Shown in pieces: positions 1-12,000 of a DNA stretch of 64,000 nucleotides (the stretch's first letter is position 1; each line of letters starts with the position of its first letter). The notes below the pieces were generated by a model that did not search any database, was not told the DNA's origin, and worked only from the letters and a program-made list of their open reading frames with translations. The translations under genes were made by a program, and so were the position numbers. Source of the stretch: Rhodococcus sp. CH91 (GTDB lineage: Bacteria; Actinomycetota; Actinomycetes; Mycobacteriales; Mycobacteriaceae); the NCBI RefSeq assembly GCF_022554085.1, contig NZ_JAKFYR010000008.1:1-64000 (forward strand), given 5' to 3'.

Positions 1-3000
1 GGTTCTGGAAGGCGAGCATCACCTGGAACAGCGGATGCCGCGCCTGCGACCGCACCGGATCGAGGACCTCCACCAGCCGCTCGAAGGGCACATCCGAATG
101 CCCGAACGCCGCCAGATCCTTCTCCGCGATCTGCCCCAGCAACTCCGTGAAGCCCACCCCCGGATCCACCTCGGTCCGCAACACCAACGTGTTGACGAAC
201 ATGCCGATCAGATCGTCGAGAGCCTGCTCACCACGACCGGCGATCGGGGTACCGATCGCGATGTCCTCACTACCGGACAACCGCGACAACAACACCGCCA
301 ACGCCGCATGCATCACCATGAACGGCGTCGCACCCTCACGACGCGCCAACGCATCGACCCCCGCATGCAGACCCGCATCCACCTCGAAGGTGATGCGTCC
401 GCCGGCGTACGACGACACCGCAGGCCTCGGCCGGTCGGTGGGGAGCCCGATCTCCTCCGGGAGATCGGCCAGAGCCTCCCGCCAGTACGCGAGTTGCCGG
501 GAGATCAGCGAGTCCGGATCGTCCTCCGCACCGAGCACACGCCGCTGCCACAGGGCGTAATCGGCGTACTGCACCGGCAACGGCACCCACGAGGGCGCTT
601 CCCATTCGGAGCGGGAGGCATACGCGATCATCACGTCCCGGGCGAGCGGTCCCATGGACCATCCGTCGGCGCTGATGTGGTGCACCACCATCACGAGCAC
701 GAACTCGGTGTCGGACAGCGCGAAAAGGCGTGCGTGAACGGGCACCTCGGTGGTGACGTCGAAGCCGGTGGACACCAGCTCGACGAAGGCCTCGTGCAGT
801 TCGGTCTCGTTCACCCGGCGGGGACGCAGGTCCGGGACGACCGGAGCTGCCTCGCGCACGACCTGAACGGGCCCTGCGGGCGTGTCGGGGAAGACCGTCC
901 GCAACGACTCGTGACGTTCGATGACATCCATGACGGCGACCTGCAGCGCAGCGACGTCCAGGCGTCCCGAGAGCCGGATGGCGACCGGAATGTTGTTGAC
1001 ACCCGATTCGTTGTCGAACCGGTTCAGGAACCACATGCGCTGCTGCGCCAGCGAGAGCGGGACACGGCTCGGACGCGGGCCCGCGGTGAGCGGTTCGCGT
1101 CCGCCGGCACCGGCGTACGACTCGACGCACGCCGCCAGCGCGCCCACCGTCGAGTTGTCGAAGACCGCCCGGACGGGGACGGACGCGTCGAGAGCAGCGC
1201 CGATGCGGGAGGCGACCTGGGTGGCGCTGAGCGAGTTGCCACCGAGTTCGAAGAAGTCGTCGTCGACACCGATGCGATCGATTCCGAGGATCTCCGCGAA
1301 GACACCGGCCACGATCTCCTCGAGAACCGACGCCGGAGCGCGGAACGCCCGCGTCTCGAAGACCGGTTCCGGCAGCGCACCGCGGTCGAGTTTGCCGGCC
1401 GGAGTCAACGGCACCTCGTCGATCACGACGACGGCACTCGGCATCATGTAGCGCGGCAGGAAGCCGGCCGCTGCTTCGCGCAGTTCCTCCGCCTCGGCGG
1501 TCGAGCCTTCGGCCAGCGTCACGTAGGTCACCAGTGCCGGGGCACCGCCGATTCCCTCCCGCCCGAGCGTCGCGACGAAATCGACATCGTCCATCGAGGA
1601 GAACACGGCATCGATCTCACCGAGCTCGATCCGGTGGCCGCGGATCTTGACCTGGAAGTCGGCACGGCCCACGAACTCGAGTGCGCGCGATCCGCCCGGC
1701 GCGGCGATCCAGCGGACGACATCGCCCGTGCGGTAGAGACGTCCACCCGTCGCGGAGTAGGGATCCGCCACGAATCGTTCTGCCGTGAGAGCGGGACGAT
1801 TGCGGTACCCGCGGGCTACCGTCGCACCCCCGACGTACAGCTCACCGGCGACGCCCTGCGGCACCGGATGCAGTCGCTGATCCAGCACGTACAAGGGTGC
1901 GCCGGGCAGGGAGTCCCCGATCGGGACGATCGCCTCGGTCCCCGTCAGGGATCGGCTCGCGGCGGCGACGATGGTGGTCTCGGTCGGACCGTACAGATTG
2001 AAGAACCGGCGCCCGGGTGCCCACCGCGCGACGAGATCGCGTGTGCAGGCCTCGCCACCGACCATCACCGTCTCGAGATCGTCGAGGCCGGTGGGATCGA
2101 TCGATGCGAGCGCGGCAGGCGTGACGAACGCGTGGTTCACGCGTTCCGTGCGGAGCAGATGGGCCAGTTCGTGACCACCCACGACGGTCGTCGGGGCCAC
2201 CACCATGGTCGCGCTCGCACCCACGGCGAGCAGGAACTCGAGGATCGACGCATCGAAACTCGGCGACGCGAAGTGCAGAACACGGCTTCCCGGTTCGATC
2301 CCGAATCGCTCACGCTGGTCGGTGATCTCGGTCGCGAGCCCGCGGTGGGTGACGACCACGCCCTTCGGAAGCCCGGTCGATCCCGAGGTGTAGATGACGT
2401 AGGCCGGGTCGGCGAACCGGATCGGACGGACGAGGTCGCGCTCGGTGAGCGATTCCGGCGACCGTGCCTCGATCTCCTCGGTCACCGATGGTGCGTCGAG
2501 CGCCAGCCAATCGATACCGGCCGGCAGGTCCGCGGCGACCGCAGTGACGGTGACGCCCAGGACCGCACCGGAGTCGGTCACCATGTGCTCGACACGCTGG
2601 ATCGGGTAGGAGGGGTCGACCGGCACGAAGGCCGCACCCGTCCGCGCGACCGCCCAGACGGCGGCCACGGATTCGATCGACCGAGGTATCGCGACGGCGA
2701 CGATGTCGCCGGGGCCGACCCCGTAGTCGACGAGCAGACGTGCTGTCCGGTTCGAGAGCCGGTCGAGTTCGGCGTAGGTGAGGGCGCGTCCCGCACAGGT
2801 CACGGCCGGAGCGTCAGGAGCCCTCTGCACTGCTTCCGCCAGGAGGCCGGACAGGGAGATCGGGGCAGGCACAGACGAGTCGCTCTGCACGAGCGCGCGG
2901 CGCTCGTGCTCGTCGAGAATGCCGATGTCCCCGACCGCGATGTCGGGCGAGTCGACGACGGCCTCGAGCAGCCTGACGAGACGGTCGGCGAACGTCTTCA

Positions 3001-6000
3001 CAGTGGAGGCCTCGAACAGATCCTCCGCGTAGACGAACTCGGCCGACAGCGGTCGGTGCGAGTCCTCACCTGCCGGTTCGACGACCGTCAGTTGCAGGTC
3101 GAACTTCGCGACGTCGACGACGACCTCTTCGGCGCGCACCGTCAGACCCGGCAACTCCACCGCAGTCGATCCCTCGGTCTGGAACGACAGGATGACCTGG
3201 AACAACGGGTGCCGCGACTGCGACCGCGCCGGGTTGAGCACCTCGACGAGGCGTTCGAACGGGATGTCGGCGTGGCCCATCGCCTGGAGATCGACGTCGC
3301 GGACCTCGTCGAGCAGTTGCGAGAACGACGAGGCTGCGTCCACCTCGGTCCGCAGGACCAAGGTGTTGACGAACATGCCGATCAGCCCGTCGATCTCGGA
3401 TTCACCTCGCCCCGAGATCGGGGTTCCCACCGCGATGTCGCCGGTTCCCGACAAGCGGGCGAGCAGCACCGCGAAGGCGGCGTGCATCGCCATGAACGGG
3501 GTCATGTTGTGGACACGGGCGAGGTCCACGAGACGGCGGTACGACTCGGCCGGAATTTCGAAGGGCACGCGACCGCCGCGGAACGACTGCGTCGCAGGCC
3601 GAGGCCGGTCGGCAGGCAGGTCGAGCTGATCGGGCACTCCGGACAGCTTCGACTTCCAGTACGCGATCTGCTGGGCAGCAGTCGAATCGGCGTCCGATTC
3701 GACGCCGAGGACACTGCGCTGCCAGATGCTGTAGTCGGCGTACTGGACGGGCAGTTCCTCCCAGCGCGGCCGGTCGCCGGCCTTGCGGGCGGTGTAGGCG
3801 GAGATGACGTCCGAGGAGAGCGGCCCGAACGAGTAACCGTCCGCCGCGATGTGGTGCACGACGACCGCGACCGCGATGTCGTCGACGGCCTGCCGGAAGA
3901 TCCGGGCACGGATCGGCACGTCCTTGGTGACGTCGAATCCGTTCTCCGCGAACTCGCGGAGCCGAGCCGGGAGGACGCTCTCGTCGACGTCTTCGACCCG
4001 CGCCTCGAATCCGAGGGAGTCCACCGGCAGAACGACCTGGTGAGGGATCCCCTGCGCACCCTCGGGGAAGACGGTCCGCAGCGCTTCGTGACGCTCGATG
4101 ACGTCGATGAGGGCCTGTTCGACGACGTCGGTGTCGATCTCCCCCGTCATCCGGACCACGAACGGAAGGTTGTAGGTAGCGGCAGCGGGATCGAACTGGT
4201 TGAGGAACCACATCCGCTGCTGCGCCCAGGACAACGGGATCGGGCCGTTGCGCTTCTGCCGGACCAACGGCGTGCGCCCGGTTCCGGCGGACGACTCGAC
4301 GACGCCGGCGAGACGCTCCACCGAGGATGCCTCGAAGAGTGTCCGCACCGGCACGGACGTGTCCAGGGCCGCACCGATCCGCGCCGCGACCTGCGTCGCC
4401 GACAGCGAATTACCACCCAATGCGAAGAAGTCGTCGTCCAATCCGACGCGTTCGACACCGAGAACCTCGGCGAACACCTGCGCGACCGTCTGCTCCCCCG
4501 GCGTGCGCGGAGCACGGAACTCGACCGCCTCGAAGACCGGTTCCGGCAGCGCCCGCCGGTCGAGCTTGCCCGAAGCGTTGAGCGGGAACTCGTCGAGCAC
4601 GAGGATCTGCGAGGGCACCATGTACGACGGCAGCACCGACCGCACCGCGTCGCGGGTCGCCTCCGGGTCGGGCACCGCGTCGCCTGCCGCGACGACGTAT
4701 CCGATGAGATGTTCGCCGGACTCGCCCTCGTGTACCGCGGCCGCGGCCTGCGCCACTCCGCCGGCGCCGAGCAACGCCGCTTCGATCTCGCCGAGTTCGA
4801 TGCGCTGCCCCCGGAACTTCACCTGGAAGTCCGTGCGCCCGAGGTATTCGAGTCGACCCTCACGCGTCCACCGCACCAGGTCGCCCGTGCGGTACACCCG
4901 CTCGCCCGAACCGAACGGATCCGCGACGAACCGCTCGGTCGTCAGATCCGCCCGCCCGTGATAGCCCCGGGCCAGCTGGACACCCGACAGATACAGCTCG
5001 CCGGCGACACCGACCGGCACGAGGTTCAACCGCTCGTCGAGGACGACCGCCCGCGTGCCCCATACCGGGGACCCGATCGGTACCGCGTGACCCCGCATGG
5101 AAGCCGTGCAGGTGAACGAGGTGGCCTGGATCGTCGTCTCTGTCGGCCCGTAGAGATTGTGCACCCGGGCCGCACACCGCTGCCCCACCCGCGACACCGT
5201 TCGCGTCGACAGCGCTTCACCACCGGTGAACACCGCCGACAGCGACGCCCACATCCCCGCCGACACGTGATCGAGCACCGCTTCGAGGACCGACGGCACG
5301 AACTGCACCATGGTGACCTGCTGCTCGTCGATCACCCGCGCCAGATACTCCGGATCCCGATGCCCGTCCGCAGCCGCGACGACCAATCGCGCACCGGTCT
5401 GCAAGGGCAGCAACAACTCCCACACCGAAGCATCGAAAGTGAACGGAGTCTTGAACAGCACGACATCGTCCGCGCCCGGACCGAACCGCTCCTGCATCCA
5501 CAGCAACTGGTTGACCACCGAACGATGCTCGACCGCCACACCCTTCGGCCGGCCCGTCGAGCCCGACGTGTAGATGACATAGGCGGTGTTCTCCGGGCGA
5601 AGCGCCGCACGGCGATCGGAACCGGACACCGGAGCATCCGACACCGTCGACAGATCCAGCTCGTCGACGACGACCACCGGCACCGAACCCGCATCGGAGA
5701 ACGCATCCCGCGACGTCGTGAGCACCAGCACCGGCTGCGACGACGCGAGCACATATCCCGTCCGCTCGGCCGGATGATCCGGATCCACCGGAACGTAGGC
5801 ACCACCGGCAGTGAGCACCGCATAGATCGCGGCGAGCATCTCCGGGCTACGGCGAATCGCCACCGCCACTCGCGACTCCGGACCCACACCCAACGAGATC
5901 AGATGACGGGCAAGACAGTTCACCCGCGACGCGAACTCGCCGTAGGTCCACACCAGATCGTCCGCGACGACCGCGACGGCATCGCGGTCGCGCGCGACCT

Positions 6001-9000
6001 GCTCGACGAAGCCGTCGAGCACCAGAGCGCCGCACGCGGCGGGTTCCGTCGACGTCGACACCTCGAGTACGCGCATCCGCTCGTCGGCATCGAGCAGATC
6101 CACATCACCGACCGGCACCGACGCCTCGGCCGTGACGGCCTCGACCAACCGCACGAACCGTTCCGCGAACGACGCCACCGTCGCCTCGTCGAACAGATCC
6201 GTCGCGTACGTCCACGCCACCGACATCCCCGCCGGCGCGCCCGCCTCGTCGAACTGCTCGGCCACCGTGACATCGAGATCGAACTTGGCCGAGACCGCAT
6301 CGAGTTCGACCGGGGCCACCGACAGGCCCGCCAACTCCAAGCCGGCCCGCTCGAAGTTCTGGAACGACAACAGCACCTGGAACAGCGGGTGCCGAGCCTG
6401 CGAACGCTCCGGGTTCAACACCTCGACCAACCGCTCGAACGGCACATCCGCATGTCCGAACGCCGCCACATCGACCTCGCGTGCCTGCTCGAGCACCTGC
6501 TCGAACGACACGGACGGATCGATCCGCGTGCGCAACACCAACGTGTTGACGAACATGCCCACCAGATCGTCGAGCGCACGGTCACCACGACCGGCGATCG
6601 GCGTACCGATCGCAACATCGCCGGCGCCCGACAAGCGGGACAGCAGCACCGCCAAGGCGGCGTGCACCACCATGAAGACGGTCACCCCACGCTCGCGCGC
6701 CGCTCCCACCACTGCCGCATGCACCCGCGCGTCCACCGGGTGGACGAGCATCGCACCGCGATTCGACGCCACCGCCGGACGCGGACGATCCGTCGGCAAC
6801 GTCAATTCGTCCGGTAGCCCCGCCAGGGCATCCGACCAGAACCCGACCTGACGTGCGATCAGCGAATCCGGATCGTCCTCGGAACCCAGAACCTGCCGCT
6901 GCCACAACGCGAAATCCGCATACTGCACCGGCAACGGAGCCCAGTCCGGCGCCTCACCACGGCACCGCGACTCGTAGGCCACCATCACGTCCCGCGCCAG
7001 CGGCCCCATCGACACGCCGTCACCGGCGATGTGATGCACCACGAACACCAACACGAACTCGTCCACCGCGTCGGCAACCTGCAGCAACCGCACCCGTACC
7101 GGCACCTCGACCGTCACGTCGAACCCGGAAGTGATCGATTCCGTTGCCAGTTCGGCGATTTCGGCGCTCGACACAGAGATCGGAGTCAGGTCGAATTCGA
7201 TCTCCGGCGACGGCCGGACGTCCTGGTATCCGACACCGTCGATCTCGGGGTAGACGGTCCGCAACGACTCGTGCCGCTCGAGCACGTCCGAGATCGCGGC
7301 GGCCAGCGCCGCAGTGTCGAGATCGCCCGACATCCGCAGCGCGATGCCGACGTTGTTGGTACCCGAGGACGTATCGAACCTGTTCAGGAACCACATGCGG
7401 GTCTGGGCCAACGACAGCGGCACCCGATCCGGACGTTCCTGCGCCACCAACGGCACGCGTCCGGAGCCCACATGTGATTGCACACGTTCCGCGACGCCCT
7501 CCACCGAGGACGCCTCGAACAGCACACGCACCGGGACGTCTGTATCGAGCGCAGCGCCGATCCTCGAGACCACTCGCGTCGCCACCAGGGAGTTGCCGCC
7601 GAGGGCGAAGAAGTCGTCGTCGAGACCGACTCGCTGCACGCCGAGCACCTCGGCGAAGACGGACGCCACGGTCTGCTGCACCGGCGTCTCCGGCGCCCGG
7701 AACTCACCGGCTTCGAAGACCGGCGCAGGCAGCGCCCGGCGGTCCAGCTTGCCGTTGACCGTCAGCGGCAGCCTGTCGAGAACCACGAAGGCCGACGGCA
7801 CCATGTAGTCGGGAACGAGATCATCGACACCCGAACGGAGTCGGGCGATGTCGAGCGAATCCGTCTCCTCCCCCACGACGTAGGCGACGATCCGAGAATC
7901 GCCAGGGGTGTCCTCGCGCACCACGACGGCGGCGTGGGAGACGCCGGGCTGCGCCGTCACCGCGGCTTCGATCTCTCCGAGTTCGATACGGAAACCACGG
8001 ATCTTGACCTGGTCGTCGGCGCGGCCGAGATATTCGAGCTCGCCCGCGGAACTCCAGCGGGCCACGTCACCCGTCCGGTACAGCCGTCCACCCGTACACG
8101 AGAACGGATCGGCGACGAACCTCGACGACGTCAGTTCTCGTCGCCCGAGATAACCGCGCGCGAGCTGCCCACCGGCGACGTAGATCTCACCGGGCACACC
8201 GACAGGGACCGGGCGGAGCCGGTCGTCGAGAACGAAGACACTCAGGCCGGCGATGGGGCTTCCCACCACGCTCGGCGCACCGGAGACCGCCAGCTCCGGC
8301 CCGATCGGCCGGTACGAGACGTGCACGGTGGTCTCGGTGATCCCGTACATGTTGACGAGCCGGACCTTGTCGGCGTCGTGCCGGGAGAACCAGCCACCGA
8401 GGCGGCGCGGCTCGAGAGCCTCGCCACCGAAGACGACGTAGCGCAGAGCGAGCCCGTCACCGCCGGCGCGCCTGTCGGCCTCGTCGAGCTGGTAGAAGGC
8501 GGACGGCGTCTGGTTGAGGACGGTGACGCCCTCCCGCACGAGCAGTTCGCGGAACTGGTCGGGCGAACGCGAGGTGAGGTAGTCGACGACGACGAGAGTG
8601 CCGCCGTACAGGAGCGGGCCCCACAGTTCCCACACCGAGAAGTCGAAAGCGTAGGAGTGGAACATCGTCCACACGTCCGAGGATCCGAACCCGTAGAGAT
8701 CCTCGGTGTTGACCATCAGACGAACCACGTTGCGGTGCGGGACGAGGACGCCCTTGGGGCGGCCGGTCGAACCGGACGTGTAGATGACGTAAGCGGTGTT
8801 CGCCGGCGACAGCCGTCCCCGTCGCTCGTCCGCGCCGATCGGGGACTCGTCGACGTCCGACAGGTCGTCCACGTCGAGGAGGATCGTCGCGATGCCGGGG
8901 GTCTCCGGCAGGCCGGAACCGCTGCGGGTGACGAGCACCGCGGGCGATGCGTCCTCGAGCAGGAAGGCGATGCGCTCGTCCGGATAGTTCGGATCCACCG

Positions 9001-12000
9001 GCACATATGCGCCCCCGGCCTCGACGACGGCCACCAGGGCGACGACGAGATCGAGGGACCGTGGCAGCGCCACGGCCACCAGGGACTCGGGGCCCACCCC
9101 GAGTTCGATCAGCCGGCGCGCGAGCCGGCGCGACTTCGAGGCGAGTTCGGCGTAGGTCAGCGAGTCGTCGCCGAATCGGACGGCCACGCCACCGGGCGTC
9201 GAGGCAACCGCACGATCGAACAGGTCGGCGAGGTTCTCGTCTCCCGAGGTCCGGTCGCTTCCGACCGAATTCCATTCGGACAGAAGACGAGTGCGCTCGG
9301 CGTCGTCGAGCAGCTCGATGTCGCCGACCGGCGTGTCCGGGAACTGCACGCCGCGCCCGAGCACTCGAAGGAAACATTCGGCGAAGGACTCGACGGTGCC
9401 GGCGTCGAAAAGGCCGGTCGCGTACTCGAAGGATGCCTCGAGTCCGGTCTCCCCGGACGCATCCGCCACCGTGAGCTGAAGATCGAATTTCGCAGTGCCG
9501 ACCTCGATCTCGGATACTGCGGCCTGCAGTCCCCGGATCTCGACACCTGCGGCGGCCGGCGCTCCCACGTCCATGGAGAGTGCGACCTGGAAGAGCGGGT
9601 GGCGCCCCGCCACGCGCGCGGGGTCGACGACCTCGACGAGCCGCTCGAAGGGCACGTTCGCGTGCGCGAGTGCAGCGGTGTCGACGGAACGAACCTGCCG
9701 GACGAAATCCGCGAACGGGGCGGACGGCTCCACCGGTGTGCGCAGGGCGAGCGTGTTGACGAACATGCCCACGAGGTCGTCCAGTTCGGGCAGATCCCGG
9801 CCGGATACCGGTGTGCCCACGACGATGTCGCGCGTGCCGGACAGGCGTGCCAGAAGCACCGCCAGTGCGGCGTGCAACACCATGAACCGGGTGACCCCCA
9901 GCTCGGACGCCAGCGCCGACATTTCCTCGACGATCTCGGCGGGGATGCGGAATCGGATCCGCGCCCCGTCGCTCGTACCGTCCTCCGGACGCGAGCGGTC
10001 TGCAGGGAGGTCGAGCTGGTCCGGAACACCGTCGAGTGCGTCCGTCCAGTACCTCAGTTCGCGCGAGACCAGAGAGTCGGGGTCGTCCTCGGAACCGAGG
10101 AGTTCGCGCTGCCACAGCGTGTAATCGGCGTACTGGACCTCGAGCGGGGGCCAACCCGGCTCCCGCTCGTCGGCCCGGTCGGAGTAGGCGCCGAGGATGT
10201 CGCGAGCGAGCGGAGCGAACGACAGGCCGTCCGCGGCGATGTGGTGCAAGCAGACCGCGACGACGTGGTCGGCCGGTCCGAGACGGAATATCGCTGCTCG
10301 ATAAGGTGTTTCCGATACCAGATCGAAACCCGCCCCGGCGAAACGCCGCAGTTCGTCGTCGAGTGCGTCGGCGGGGATGTCGACGAGTGCCGGCTCGATG
10401 CGGACCTCGTCCGCAGACAGGATCTTCTGGTACGGCGATCCGTCGACGTCGGGGAAGACCGTACGCAATGTCTCGTGACGGGAGACGATGTCGGACAGCG
10501 CCTCGAACATGGCGTCGACGTCGAGATCCCCTTGCAGCCGTACCCCGAACGGCAGGTTGTAGAGCGCGGACTCGGGTTCGAGCCTGTTCAGGAACCACAG
10601 GCGACGCTGCGCTGTCGACAGGGGAAGCATCTCGGGCCGCTCGGTGCGCCGGAGCGCGGGCAGCGGCAGTTCTCCGGCGACGATCGACACGCGCTCTGCG
10701 AGAGCGGCCACGGTGGACGAATCGAAGAGGAGACGGACCGGGATCTGGACACCCAGATCCGCACCGATCAGGTGTGCGAGTTTGGTTGCGACGAGCGAGT
10801 TTCCGCCCAGTTCGAAGAAGTCGTGGTCCAGCCCCACACGGTCGATGCCGAGCGTCTGCGCGAAGGCGTCGGCAACCACGCGCTCGACGTGGTTACGGGG
10901 CGCACGGTACTCGCGGACACCGGCAGCGGCCGGCTGAGGCAGAGCCTTGCGGTCGAGCTTGCCGCTCGTGTTCAGTGGAAGCTCGTCGAGCACCATCACG
11001 AACGACGGAACCATGTACGAGGGGAGCCGCAGGGCGACCTCGCGACGCAGGACATCCGGATCGACCGATGCCCCGGCCGCCGGAACGACATATCCGACGA
11101 GCTGATCCCCGGCCGGACCTGCGACGAGTTGCGCCACCGCTCGCGAAACGCGCGGGTTCTCCAGGAATGCAGCTTCGATGTCACCGAGTTCGAGTCGCTG
11201 ACCGCGCAGCTTGACCTGGAAGTCGCTGCGTCCGACGTATTCGAGCTCTCCCTCGTCGGTCCAGAAGACCAGGTCGCCGGTTCGGTAGAGACGCGAGCCC
11301 GGCACTCCGAACGCGCTCGCCACGAACCTGTCGGCTGTCAGATTCGGCTGCGAGGCGTAACCCCGCGCGAGCTGGACACCTGCGAGATAGAGCTCACCCG
11401 TCACGCCTCGCGGAACCGGTCGCAGATTCGGATCGAGGACGTAGACCTGGGTGTTCCACACCGGGCGTCCGATGGGTACCGACGAGCGGTCGGCTCGTTC
11501 GTCGGTCTCCGTGAACTCGTGGAAGGTCACATCGACGGCGGCCTCGGTCGGGCCGTACAGATTGTGGACGCGCACCTCGGGCAACAACTCCACGAGCCGG
11601 CGCGCGGAATGAACCGGCAACGCTTCGCCCGAGGCGAAGACGTTGCGCAGCGAACGGCACCGTGCGGCGCCGTCGGTGGTGAACACCGCGAGCATCGAGG
11701 GAACGAAGTGCATCGCGGTGATGTTCTCGTCCACGACCAGTTGCTGCAGATAAGCCGGATCGCGGTGCCCGTCCGGCGCAGCTACGACCAGACGCGCACC
11801 CACGGCCAGCGGCCAGAACAACTCCCATACCGAGACGTCGAAGGTGACAGGCGTCTTCTGCATCACGGAATCGTCTGCGGTCAGAGGATATTCCGATTGC
11901 ATCCACACCAGCCGGTTGACGATCGCATCGTGCGTCACGGCGACGCCCTTGGGCCGCCCCGTCGATCCGGAGGTGAACAGCACGTACGCGGTGTTGCCGG

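Noticed and set aside
35-6817. 2260-codon open frame on the plus strand
   Set aside because: It is antisense to the NRPS; its Arg/His/Asp-rich composition with no recognisable domain is what a G+C-rich codon bias produces on the opposite strand. The minus frame gives continuous C, A and T motifs.
8457-10598. 713-residue minus-strand frame, and a similar one at 11394-13505
   Set aside because: They are alternate frames of the NRPS with Arg-rich, motif-free translations; the in-frame motifs belong to the reading frame of the 13897 start.
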